DNA of 14,296 nt, taken from assembly GCA_030036985.1 (NCBI GenBank), contig JASHSD010000152.1, positions 1-14,296 on the forward strand, read 5' to 3'. This DNA is from Bryobacteraceae bacterium (GTDB lineage: Bacteria > Acidobacteriota > Terriglobia > Bryobacterales > Bryobacteraceae). Positions 6,445 through 12,357 of the stretch are shown here, piece by piece. A model generated the notes under the pieces. That model was given only the letters and a program-made list of their open reading frames with translations, did no database searches and was not told where the DNA came from. The position numbers and the translations under genes are program-made. Position 1 is the stretch's first letter, and each line of letters opens with the position of its first letter.

Positions 6445-7395
6445 ATGACCGGATCGGAAATGCCGAGACGCACCCTCGGCCGAACGGGCGAACTGGTGTC
6501 CGTGATCGGCCTCGGCGGATGGCATCTCTCGCTGAAGCACGTCGACGCGAAGCTTGCTGACGGCATCATGCGCGGCGCCATTGATCGCGGCATCAACTTC
6601 TTCGATAATTCCTGGGATTACAACGACGGCGAAAGCGAAAAGCGCATGGGGAAGACCTTAAGCGACGGCTATCGCGACAAGGTGTTCCTGATGACGAAGA
6701 TCAACGGCCGGACGAAAAAAGAGGCGGAGAAGCAGCTCAACGAATCGCTCAAGCGCCTGAAGACGGATGTGATCGATCTGGTGCAGCATCACGAAGTGAT
6801 CCGATTCGAGGATCCGAACCGCATTTTCGCGGAGGAGGGCGCGAACGCGGCGCTGGTCGAGGCGCGGCAGCAGGGGAAGATCCGGTATATCGGGTTCACC
6901 GGCCACAAGGATCCGCGCATTCATCTCTACATGCTCGAAGTGGCGGGAGAGAACAACTTCGTTTTCGATTCGGCGCAGATGCCGCTGAACGTGATGGACG
7001 CGCATTTCCGCAGCTTCGCGAAGATGGTGGTGCCCGGACTGGTGAAGGCGAAGATCGCGGTGTTGGGCATGAAGAGCATGGCGAACGGCCATATTCTGAA
7101 GTCGAAAACGGCGACGCCGATCGAGTGTCTGCATTACGCGATGAACCTGGAAACGTCGGTGGTGATTACCGGCATCGACAGCATGGAGATTCTGGATCAG
7201 GCCTGCGAGGCCGCGCGCACGTTCCACCCGATGAATGATGCCGAGGTGGAGGCGATTCTGGCGAAGACACGCGGCGCGGCGGTGCGCGGCGGTTTTGAGT
7301 TGTTCAAGACGTCTTCGATCTTCGACGGCACCGCGGCGAACCCGGAGTGGCTGGGCGAGGAGCCGGAACGCGTGCGGGCCGTCATGCAGGATTGA
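6445..7395 (+). CDS. Aldo/keto reductase
   Basis: A 316-residue NAD(P)H-dependent oxidoreductase with the (beta/alpha)8 fold. The opening RRTLGRTGELVSVIGLGGWH is typical of the family. The catalytic tetrad can be placed as Asp54 and Tyr59 (FFDNSWDYNDGESEKRMG), Lys85 (LMTKING) and His115 or 116 (LVQHHEV). KIRYIGFTGH and the later MKSMANG and ETSVVITGIDS blocks are also family-typical. There is no signal peptide, so it is cytoplasmic. GGAGAG eight bases before ATG 6445 overlaps the end of the MBL gene (ten bases between stop and start), so the two form an operon. The substrate is unknown; the upstream hydrolase being exported argues against a simple shared pathway. No terminator is visible in the 68 bases after the stop. 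Confidence 0.93.
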   Translation: MTGSEMPRRTLGRTGELVSVIGLGGWHLSLKHVDAKLADGIMRGAIDRGINFFDNSWDYNDGESEKRMGKTLSDGYRDKVFLMTKINGRTKKEAEKQLNESLKRLKTDVIDLVQHHEVIRFEDPNRIFAEEGANAALVEARQQGKIRYIGFTGHKDPRIHLYMLEVAGENNFVFDSAQMPLNVMDAHFRSFAKMVVPGLVKAKIAVLGMKSMANGHILKSKTATPIECLHYAMNLETSVVITGIDSMEILDQACEAARTFHPMNDAEVEAILAKTRGAAVRGGFELFKTSSIFDGTAANPEWLGEEPERVRAVMQD

Positions 7396-7463
7396 ACGGC
7401 AGGCCCCGCATACGCCGATCGCGAAGGAGATGCTGCGAAACAGCAAAGGCCAGAAAGCCGATT

Positions 7464-8747
7464 TTACCGATGTTTCGCCGAGCGAATCCACGCATCCGCG
7501 GCCTCGATAACGGGGTCGCGCCCCGCCAGCAGGGCTTCGCGCGTCTGCTCGACCACCACGTCCGGCGTGACTCCCGCGCCTTCCAGCACCTTTCCACTGA
7601 CCGAAGTGTAGCTGGCCTGCGGGTATTGGAAACCGTCGCCGTTGGGCAACCGGATGATATCGGACGGAAGCGCCGCGCCGGCGCTGCGCACGCCGAAGAT
7701 GCGGGCGCGTCCGAGGTCCTGCAATCCGCCCGCGAGAATTTCCGACGTCGACGCCGAGCCTTCGTCGATCAGAATCGCCAACGGGCCGGAATACGTTTGC
7801 GGCCGCGGGAAAATCACGAACTTCAGCGTGGCGTCGCGCATTTTCATCTCGCCCAGTTTCTGCCCGTCCTTATCGATGAAGAAACCGGCGATGCCCATGG
7901 CCATGATGCCGATGCCGCCGGGGTTGCCGCGCAAATCGAGAATGATGCCGGGCGCGTTGGCGAAGCCTTTCACCGTCGCTTCAAATTTCGGCATGATCGA
8001 AGCGGGGTCGAGAAATTCGTTGAAGTGGATGTAGCCGGCGCCATCGGCCAGAGCGCGCGATTCGAAGTAAACGCGCATCTCGGGCAGGTTGCCGAAGCGC
8101 ACAACCTCGCCTTTCGGCTGTGTGGGCTGCAACTCGATATGTTTGGGCCGGCCCTTCTCATCGAGCACGTCAATCGCGATCCGCTGACCGCCGGAAGCAT
8201 CGAGTTTGCGCGCGACCGATTGTTCCACGATGCGCTGCGATTCCGAATCCTTCGGATTATCCAGCGCGCGCACTGTCGAGTCGACCTTCGCGCCGTTGAT
8301 GCTGTCGAGCACCATGCCCGGGCGCAGTCCCGCCTGCGCGGCGGGAGAATCGGGATCGACGCTCTTGACCACGGCCTTATCGCCGATGATCGTCGGCACG
8401 ATGCCGGAAGTTGAAGCCGGCGCGGCGGGGCTGTCGATCTGGTTATAGAGATCGCTCGGGATGATCGCGTAGTGCGAAGACTGCAGCTTCCCGATCATGT
8501 CGCTGAGAATCCGCCGAACTTCGGGCATCGACCGCGCTTTTTCGATCAGCGGGCGTGTCGAATCGTGAATGGCCTGCCAATCGAGGCCGTTGAGCTTGGG
8601 GTCGGGATGGCGATCCCGCACGGTGGTCCAGACAACTTCGAAGGATTCGAGATTGTCGGCTTTCTGTTTGGGCGTCAGTTGGGCCAGTAAGGGCGCGCAC
8701 CAGCACAATGCAACAAGAAGGCTGACAATCGACCGGCGGGGAAACAC
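7464..8747 (-). CDS. Secreted S41-family peptidase with PDZ domain
   Basis: The protein is 427 residues with GTG start 8747; no strong ribosome binding site precedes it, but the signal peptide (MFPRRSIVSLLVALCWCAPLLAQ) begins properly there. Residues 24-100 form an N-terminal helical segment ending KLQSSHYAIIP. A PDZ domain follows (about 113-200, with DPDSPAAQAGLRPGMVLDSING). The C-terminal protease core has GYIHFNEF, ILDLRGNPGGIG and DEGSASTSEILAGGLQD, which holds the nucleophile (Ser333 by comparison with carboxy-terminal processing proteases). The GVRSAGAALPS block stands where CtpA-type enzymes have TxGKG, so the usual catalytic lysine is missing; the SSH at 90-92 may belong to a tricorn/IRBP-like catalytic arrangement instead. 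It probably cleaves periplasmic proteins; the substrate is unknown. Confidence 0.9.
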   Translation of the reverse strand: MFPRRSIVSLLVALCWCAPLLAQLTPKQKADNLESFEVVWTTVRDRHPDPKLNGLDWQAIHDSTRPLIEKARSMPEVRRILSDMIGKLQSSHYAIIPSDLYNQIDSPAAPASTSGIVPTIIGDKAVVKSVDPDSPAAQAGLRPGMVLDSINGAKVDSTVRALDNPKDSESQRIVEQSVARKLDASGGQRIAIDVLDEKGRPKHIELQPTQPKGEVVRFGNLPEMRVYFESRALADGAGYIHFNEFLDPASIMPKFEATVKGFANAPGIILDLRGNPGGIGIMAMGIAGFFIDKDGQKLGEMKMRDATLKFVIFPRPQTYSGPLAILIDEGSASTSEILAGGLQDLGRARIFGVRSAGAALPSDIIRLPNGDGFQYPQASYTSVSGKVLEGAGVTPDVVVEQTREALLAGRDPVIEAADAWIRSAKHR

Positions 8748-8748
8748 G

Positions 8749-8767
8749 TGCTATCGCCACGATAGCA
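8749..8767. promoter_or_regulatory. Palindrome in the 28-bp divergent S41/iscX intergenic region
   Basis: TGCTATCG (8749-8756) and CGATAGCA (8760-8767) are perfect complements around CCA. Each strand therefore reads TGCTATCG, an extended -10-like sequence (TGnTATnnT with a weak last base), so the palindrome could drive transcription both ways or be an operator controlling both genes. The gap between the two start codons is only 28 bp, so promoter elements must overlap the coding ends. Function is inferred. Confidence 0.45.
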
Positions 8768-8775
8768 TTATTCTG

Positions 8776-8988
8776 ATGCCTGCACTCAAGTGGGAAGACG
8801 CCGAAGATATCGCGCTGGAGCTGATAGAGGAGCATCCCGGCGTGGATCCGCTGACCGTCCGGTTTACGGACCTGCACAAATGGGTGATCGCGCTGCCCGA
8901 GTTCGCCGACGATCCCGCCAAATCAAACGAAGGGAAACTGGAGGCGATCCAGATGGCGTGGCACGAGGAATATAAGGAGAGTCGGTAA
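8776..8988 (+). CDS. iscX: IscX-type Fe-S cluster assembly regulator
   Basis: A 70-residue acidic protein. LKWEDAEDIALELIEEHPGV, then DPLTVRFTDLHKWVIALPEF, then DDPAKSNEGKLEAIQMAWHEEY match the whole IscX/YfhJ family, including the conserved DPLTVRFTDL core and the SNExxLExIQMAWxEEY ending. In Enterobacteria IscX binds the cysteine desulfurase IscS and iron at an acidic surface and modulates sulfur delivery to the scaffold IscU. Here none of iscS, iscU, hscA or fdx is adjacent; it sits alone with a small unknown gene two bases downstream. ATG 8776 is chosen because the family begins at this point; longer open frame upstream is non-homologous and overlaps the S41 gene. No Shine-Dalgarno sequence precedes the ATG, so a leaderless or very short leader message is possible. 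Confidence 0.9.
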   Translation: MPALKWEDAEDIALELIEEHPGVDPLTVRFTDLHKWVIALPEFADDPAKSNEGKLEAIQMAWHEEYKESR

Positions 8989-8990
8989 CT

Positions 8991-9284
8991 ATGAAAACCG
9001 CATTGGCGCGTACCTTGCCGAACTGGGTGACTTTTCCGCAGGCGTTGCGCGCGGCCATCCCCGATTTCGAACCGTGCGCGGGACGAGTCCTCCAGCTTGA
9101 CAACGCCGATGTTGCGCCCATGGACGGCGAGTGGACCGGGCGGCGCGTCTCCCTGAAGCTGACGGTCTGCGAGACGGGAAAGCTCAGCGGCAGCTTCGAT
9201 GTGGTGCTCAGTCTCAACATCGACGCCGCGAAGGTTCTGGGCGATCTGCTCCATGCCGCCGCGGAAGAAGCCTCGCGACTTTAG
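8991..9284 (+). CDS. Unknown 97-residue protein downstream of iscX
   Basis: ATG 8991 is two bases after the iscX stop, with GGAGAG at the end of iscX as ribosome binding site, so the two genes are translationally linked. The protein has no signal peptide or membrane segment. It shows an amphipathic start, two cysteines (29 and 60), a strand-rich middle (RVSLKLTVCETGKLSGSFDV) and a helical end (AAKVLGDLLHAAAEEA), consistent with a small alpha/beta domain. I do not recognise a family. The last codons and the TAG stop (9282-9284) fall within the first unit of a repeat, so the native C-terminus may have been replaced. Its position next to iscX hints at a link with Fe-S or metal metabolism, but that is only context. 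Confidence 0.75.
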   Translation: MKTALARTLPNWVTFPQALRAAIPDFEPCAGRVLQLDNADVAPMDGEWTGRRVSLKLTVCETGKLSGSFDVVLSLNIDAAKVLGDLLHAAAEEASRL

Positions 9285-9367
9285 TGGACACGCGACTTTA
9301 GTGGACACGCGACTTTAGTCGCGTCTTGAAATGTGGCGCCCAAAACGCGACTGAAGTCGCGTGTCCA
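9274..9367. repeat. Tandem and inverted repeat cluster spanning two convergent gene ends
   Basis: The 17-base unit CGCGACTTTAGTGGACA occurs twice in perfect tandem (9274-9290 and 9291-9307) and a third unit begins at 9308, turning into CGCGACTTTAGTCGCG. The segment 9302-9324 is then repeated in inverse orientation at 9345-9367 with one mismatch over 23 bases, separated by 20 bases; each arm is itself a near-palindrome (ACGCGACT/AGTCGCGT with a two-base centre, 9307-9324 and 9345-9362). The structure resembles a dispersed palindromic element of the REP or MITE kind. It holds the stop codons of both flanking genes. No T-run suggests a standard terminator, though the stem could act as one in both directions. 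Confidence 0.88.
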
Positions 9368-9938
9368 GTTGGTAGAGGCGCCGTTGGCGGATGTAGTGCA
9401 GCACCGCTTCCGGGACCGCCACGCCTTCCTCACCCCGCATCAATTGCGCGCGGATCTCCGACGACGATATCGGCAGACGCAGCCCCGTCAACGGGTGCGC
9501 GACCGCCCCGGGCGGGGCGTCTGGGATTTCCTGACCGGCGCCCGGCCTCGCGACCACGATGAACTCGACCGCGGCTGCCAGATCGCGCCAGCGATACCAG
9601 CTGCCAATCTCCGCAAAGGCATCGGCCCCGATCAGGAAATAAAGCGGCCCGCTGCCGCGCGCCATCAGCTTCTCAATGGTGACGACCGAATAGCTGCGGG
9701 CCGGTCCTTCTTCAATGCGCGAGACCTCGAAGCGCGGGTCCGCGGCGCAGGTCAACCGCAGCATGCGCACGCGGTCCTCATAAGGAGCCGTGGTTCCCTC
9801 CGGCTTGTGCGGCGGGTTGGCGGCGGGAATGAAAAGAACTTTCTTGAGGTCGAAGCGGTCCGCCGCCGCCCGCGCGATCTCGAGATGAGCGTTATGGACG
9901 GGATCGAAAGTGCCCCCGAACACCGCTGTCCGGTTCAC
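9315..9938 (-). CDS. nadD: Nicotinate-nucleotide adenylyltransferase
   Basis: This 207-residue enzyme joins nicotinate mononucleotide and ATP to give deamido-NAD, a core step of NAD synthesis in the cytoplasm. The nucleotidyltransferase motif is GGTFDPVHNAHLEIA (residues 8-22; the family usually has HNGH), followed by NPPHKP (41-46), FLIGADAF (101-108) and the ISSSEIR signature (157-163). The start is GTG 9938, with GGAAG inside the end of the cyclophilin gene and five bases between the genes, so they are co-transcribed. NadD proteins usually end near a YIxxxxLY block, here HYIRQRRLY (181-189). The 17 or so residues after that are encoded by the palindromic repeat, which also supplies the TAA. 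The tail is probably an acquired, disordered extension. Confidence 0.95.
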   Translation of the reverse strand: MNRTAVFGGTFDPVHNAHLEIARAAADRFDLKKVLFIPAANPPHKPEGTTAPYEDRVRMLRLTCAADPRFEVSRIEEGPARSYSVVTIEKLMARGSGPLYFLIGADAFAEIGSWYRWRDLAAAVEFIVVARPGAGQEIPDAPPGAVAHPLTGLRLPISSSEIRAQLMRGEEGVAVPEAVLHYIRQRRLYQLDTRLQSRFGRHISRRD

Positions 9939-9943
9939 GCGGA

Positions 9944-10432
9944 TCAGCTTCCTTCGATCTTGACTGAGTTGATTTTGACCTCTTTGTTGGGGCGATCCTG
10001 GGAGTTGCGCGGAACCTTTGAAATCTTCTCGACCACGTCGTAGCCTTCCACGATTTCGCCGAAGACGGAATGGCGATTGTCGAGGTGAGGGGTGGGCGCC
10101 ACGGTGATGAAGAACTGGCTGCCGTTGGTGTTGGGTCCGGCGTTGGCCATCGAGAGAATGCCGTGCTTCGAATGCTTCAGCGAAGGATGGAATTCGTCGG
10201 CGAACTTATAGCCGGGTCCGCCGCGCCCGGTGCCTTCCGGGCATCCGCCCTGAATCATGAAGTCGGGGATCACGCGGTGAAAGACGATGCCGTCATAGAA
10301 GGGCTTGCCCGTCTTTTTGCCCTCGGCGAGATCGACAAAGTTCTGCACCGTCCTGGGCGCTTCCGCCTCGAACAGCTTCGCCTTGAAGCGGCCTTCGGTG
10401 GTATCGAACACAGCATACGTTTCATTTGGCAT
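9944..10432 (-). CDS. Cyclophilin-type peptidyl-prolyl cis-trans isomerase
   Basis: A 162-residue single-domain cyclophilin that speeds cis-trans isomerisation at proline bonds during protein folding. FHRVIPDFMIQGGCPEGTGR (residues 51-70) holds the catalytic arginine and the substrate-binding Phe/Met/Gln; GYKFADEF, SMANAGPNTNGSQFFIT and HLDNRHSVFGEIVEG complete the family pattern. The tryptophan of human cyclophilin A is replaced by His116, common in bacterial members and associated with low cyclosporin affinity. No signal peptide follows ATG 10432, so it is cytoplasmic (PpiB-like). The longer frame upstream overlaps the divergent VWFA gene and is rejected. nadD follows after five bases. The Shine-Dalgarno sequence is weak. 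Confidence 0.95.
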   Translation of the reverse strand: MPNETYAVFDTTEGRFKAKLFEAEAPRTVQNFVDLAEGKKTGKPFYDGIVFHRVIPDFMIQGGCPEGTGRGGPGYKFADEFHPSLKHSKHGILSMANAGPNTNGSQFFITVAPTPHLDNRHSVFGEIVEGYDVVEKISKVPRNSQDRPNKEVKINSVKIEGS

Positions 10433-10487
10433 ATTTTTCAAGTTTACCGGGAGTTCGCTTTCAAACAGGGGTTCAGCAAAACTGGAG

Positions 10488-10493
10488 TAGAAT
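10488..10493 (+). promoter_or_regulatory. Possible -10 element placed for a leaderless or near-leaderless message
   Basis: TAGAAT ends six bases before ATG 10500, the spacing expected if transcription starts at or beside the start codon. GGAG at 10484-10487 is about 12 bases from the ATG, too far for an ideal ribosome binding site. No convincing -35 sequence is seen at 16-18 bases upstream, so this is tentative. Confidence 0.3.
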
Positions 10494-10499
10494 CTACCT

Positions 10500-12323
10500 A
10501 TGCGTTTTCGTACCCCCGCGTGGCGGGCGCCGGCCCTGTTCGCCTGGGCGGTTGCCGTTTGCGCGGCGCAGTCCGCCGGTCCGCAGACCCAAAGCCCGGC
10601 GGAGTCGAAGCAGGCGGAGTTGACGCAGAAAGACGCGCCCGTCACCTTCAGCACGGCGGTGAACCTGGTGCTGGTGCCCGTGGTCGTTCGCGACGCGCAG
10701 GGCCACGCCGTCGGCACGCTGAAGAAGGACGACTTCCAGGTGTACGACAAGGGCAAGCTGCAGACGATCGCGAAGTTCTCGGTGGAAAAATCGGAAGCGC
10801 CGCCGATTCTGGCCGACTCCTCGATCGAGACCGACGCGAACGGCAATCCCGTGGCCAAGCCGGCCAATGCGCCCGCCGGGCAGCCGATGGCGGCGCACTT
10901 CATCATGTGGCTCTTCGACGACGTTCACCTGAACTTCGGAGACCTTGCGCAGACGCGCGAAGCGGCGAAGAAGGTGTTGCGGGAATCGTCCCAGCCCGGC
11001 ACGCGCGCGGCGATCTACACGACTTCCAACCATACTTACCTCGATTTCACGGACGACCGCGACAAGCTGGAAGCCACGCTGAATGAAATCAAGCCCTGGC
11101 CCACCATACCCGGCGGAGCCGCCGATTGTCCCGACATCAGCTACTATCAGGCCGACAAGATCATCAACGCCGGCGATCAACAGGCGCTGCAGGCCGCGAA
11201 TGCCGAATACCTGGCGTGCCCGGAAGCGGCTCAGGCTGAACAAATCGCCACCCAGGCGACCGCCAACGGCGTCAGCCAGGCTCAAGCTCAATCGACTCTC
11301 CAGTCGATGATCGCGACGCCGGTAAGAATGGCGAGCCTGCGCGCGCTCGAAATCGGTTTTCAGGATACGCGGAATACGCTGCTGATTCTCAAGGGTCTGA
11401 TCCGGCGCATGTCGGCTATGCCCGGGAGCCGCACCATCGTTATGGTTTCGCCCGGATTCTACCTGGTCGACGACCATCGATACGACGAGACGGAGTTGAT
11501 CGACAGCGCCATCCGCAACAACGTAGTCATCAGTTCGCTCGACGCGCGCGGTCTCTACTCTCTGACTCCCGGCGGCACGGCGGAGCACGCGGCTACCACT
11601 TCCGACCCCGCCCTGATCTCGCTCAAGAACCAATATGCGCGCCAGGTCGCGCTGGCCGACATGGACATCATGGAGGAACTTTCCGAAGCCACGGGCGGCG
11701 CCTTTTTCCACGACGACAACGATTTTTTCGCCGGCCTGAAACTGGTCGGCACGCAGCCTGAATACATTTACGTGCTGGGATTCGCGCCGCAGAATCTGAA
11801 GCTCGACGGAAGCTATCACAGACTGAAGGTGAGTCTGACGAACCCAAAGGGGCTTGAGATCCAGGCGCGCCGCGGCTACTTCGAGCGCCGGCATCTGAAC
11901 AACCCGGCCGAGCAGGCGGCGGAGGAAATCAGGGAAGCCTTCTTCTCCCGCGACGAAATGCGCGAACTTCCGGTGGAGCTGCACACGCAGTATTTCAAGA
12001 CCGGCGATTACAAAGCGAAATTGTCCATTCTGGCGCGCATCGATATCAAACAACTCCGCTATAAGAAAGCCGACGGCCGCAACGACGATACGTTGACCGT
12101 GGTGGGCGGCGTCTTCGACCGGGACGGGAAGTATATCACCGGCACACAGAAGACCATCGAGATGAAGCTTAAGGACCAGACGCTCGATACGCTTCCCGCG
12201 TCGGGGATCACGGTGAAATCCAGCCTCGACGTTCCGAGCGGCAATTACATCGTGCGGCTGGTGGTGCGGGATTCGGAAGGACAGACGATGTCGGCGCTCA
12301 ACACCGCCGTGGCGATTCCATAA
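10500..12323 (+). CDS. Secreted VWFA-related protein, acidobacterial type (first of pair)
   Basis: A 607-residue exported protein. Residues 1-24 are a signal peptide (hydrophobic core ALFAWAVAVCAAQ). The opening block VNLVLVPVVVRDAQGHAVGT followed by LKKDDFQVYDKGKLQTI is the hallmark of the acidobacterial VWFA-related family (TIGR03436), which I recall as greatly expanded in this phylum. The von Willebrand A core begins at HFIMWLFDDVHL (Asp140) and continues through RTIVMVSPGFYL, ISSLDARGL and LSEATGGAFFHDDNDF to YIYVLGFAPQ and EIQARRGYF. The metal-binding DxSxS of true VWA domains reads DDVHL, so cation binding is doubtful. Residues 465-607 form a beta-rich C-terminal domain. An Ala/Gln-rich insertion of about 70 residues splits the core. 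The role is unknown; VWA folds usually mediate protein contacts. Confidence 0.9.
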   Translation: MRFRTPAWRAPALFAWAVAVCAAQSAGPQTQSPAESKQAELTQKDAPVTFSTAVNLVLVPVVVRDAQGHAVGTLKKDDFQVYDKGKLQTIAKFSVEKSEAPPILADSSIETDANGNPVAKPANAPAGQPMAAHFIMWLFDDVHLNFGDLAQTREAAKKVLRESSQPGTRAAIYTTSNHTYLDFTDDRDKLEATLNEIKPWPTIPGGAADCPDISYYQADKIINAGDQQALQAANAEYLACPEAAQAEQIATQATANGVSQAQAQSTLQSMIATPVRMASLRALEIGFQDTRNTLLILKGLIRRMSAMPGSRTIVMVSPGFYLVDDHRYDETELIDSAIRNNVVISSLDARGLYSLTPGGTAEHAATTSDPALISLKNQYARQVALADMDIMEELSEATGGAFFHDDNDFFAGLKLVGTQPEYIYVLGFAPQNLKLDGSYHRLKVSLTNPKGLEIQARRGYFERRHLNNPAEQAAEEIREAFFSRDEMRELPVELHTQYFKTGDYKAKLSILARIDIKQLRYKKADGRNDDTLTVVGGVFDRDGKYITGTQKTIEMKLKDQTLDTLPASGITVKSSLDVPSGNYIVRLVVRDSEGQTMSALNTAVAIP

Positions 12324-12342
12324 AAGCTTTGAAAATCCAAAC

Positions 12343-12348
12343 GAGGAG
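12343..12348 (+). promoter_or_regulatory. Ribosome binding site of the second VWFA gene
   Basis: GAGGAG lies nine bases before ATG 12358. An earlier ATG at 12350 is only one base from this site and hits a TGA after three codons, so 12358 is the start. Confidence 0.75.
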
Positions 12349-12357
12349 AATGCCATC

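Noticed and set aside
9274..9367. CRISPR array
   Set aside because: The 17-base units are directly adjacent without spacers, and the later copy is inverted.
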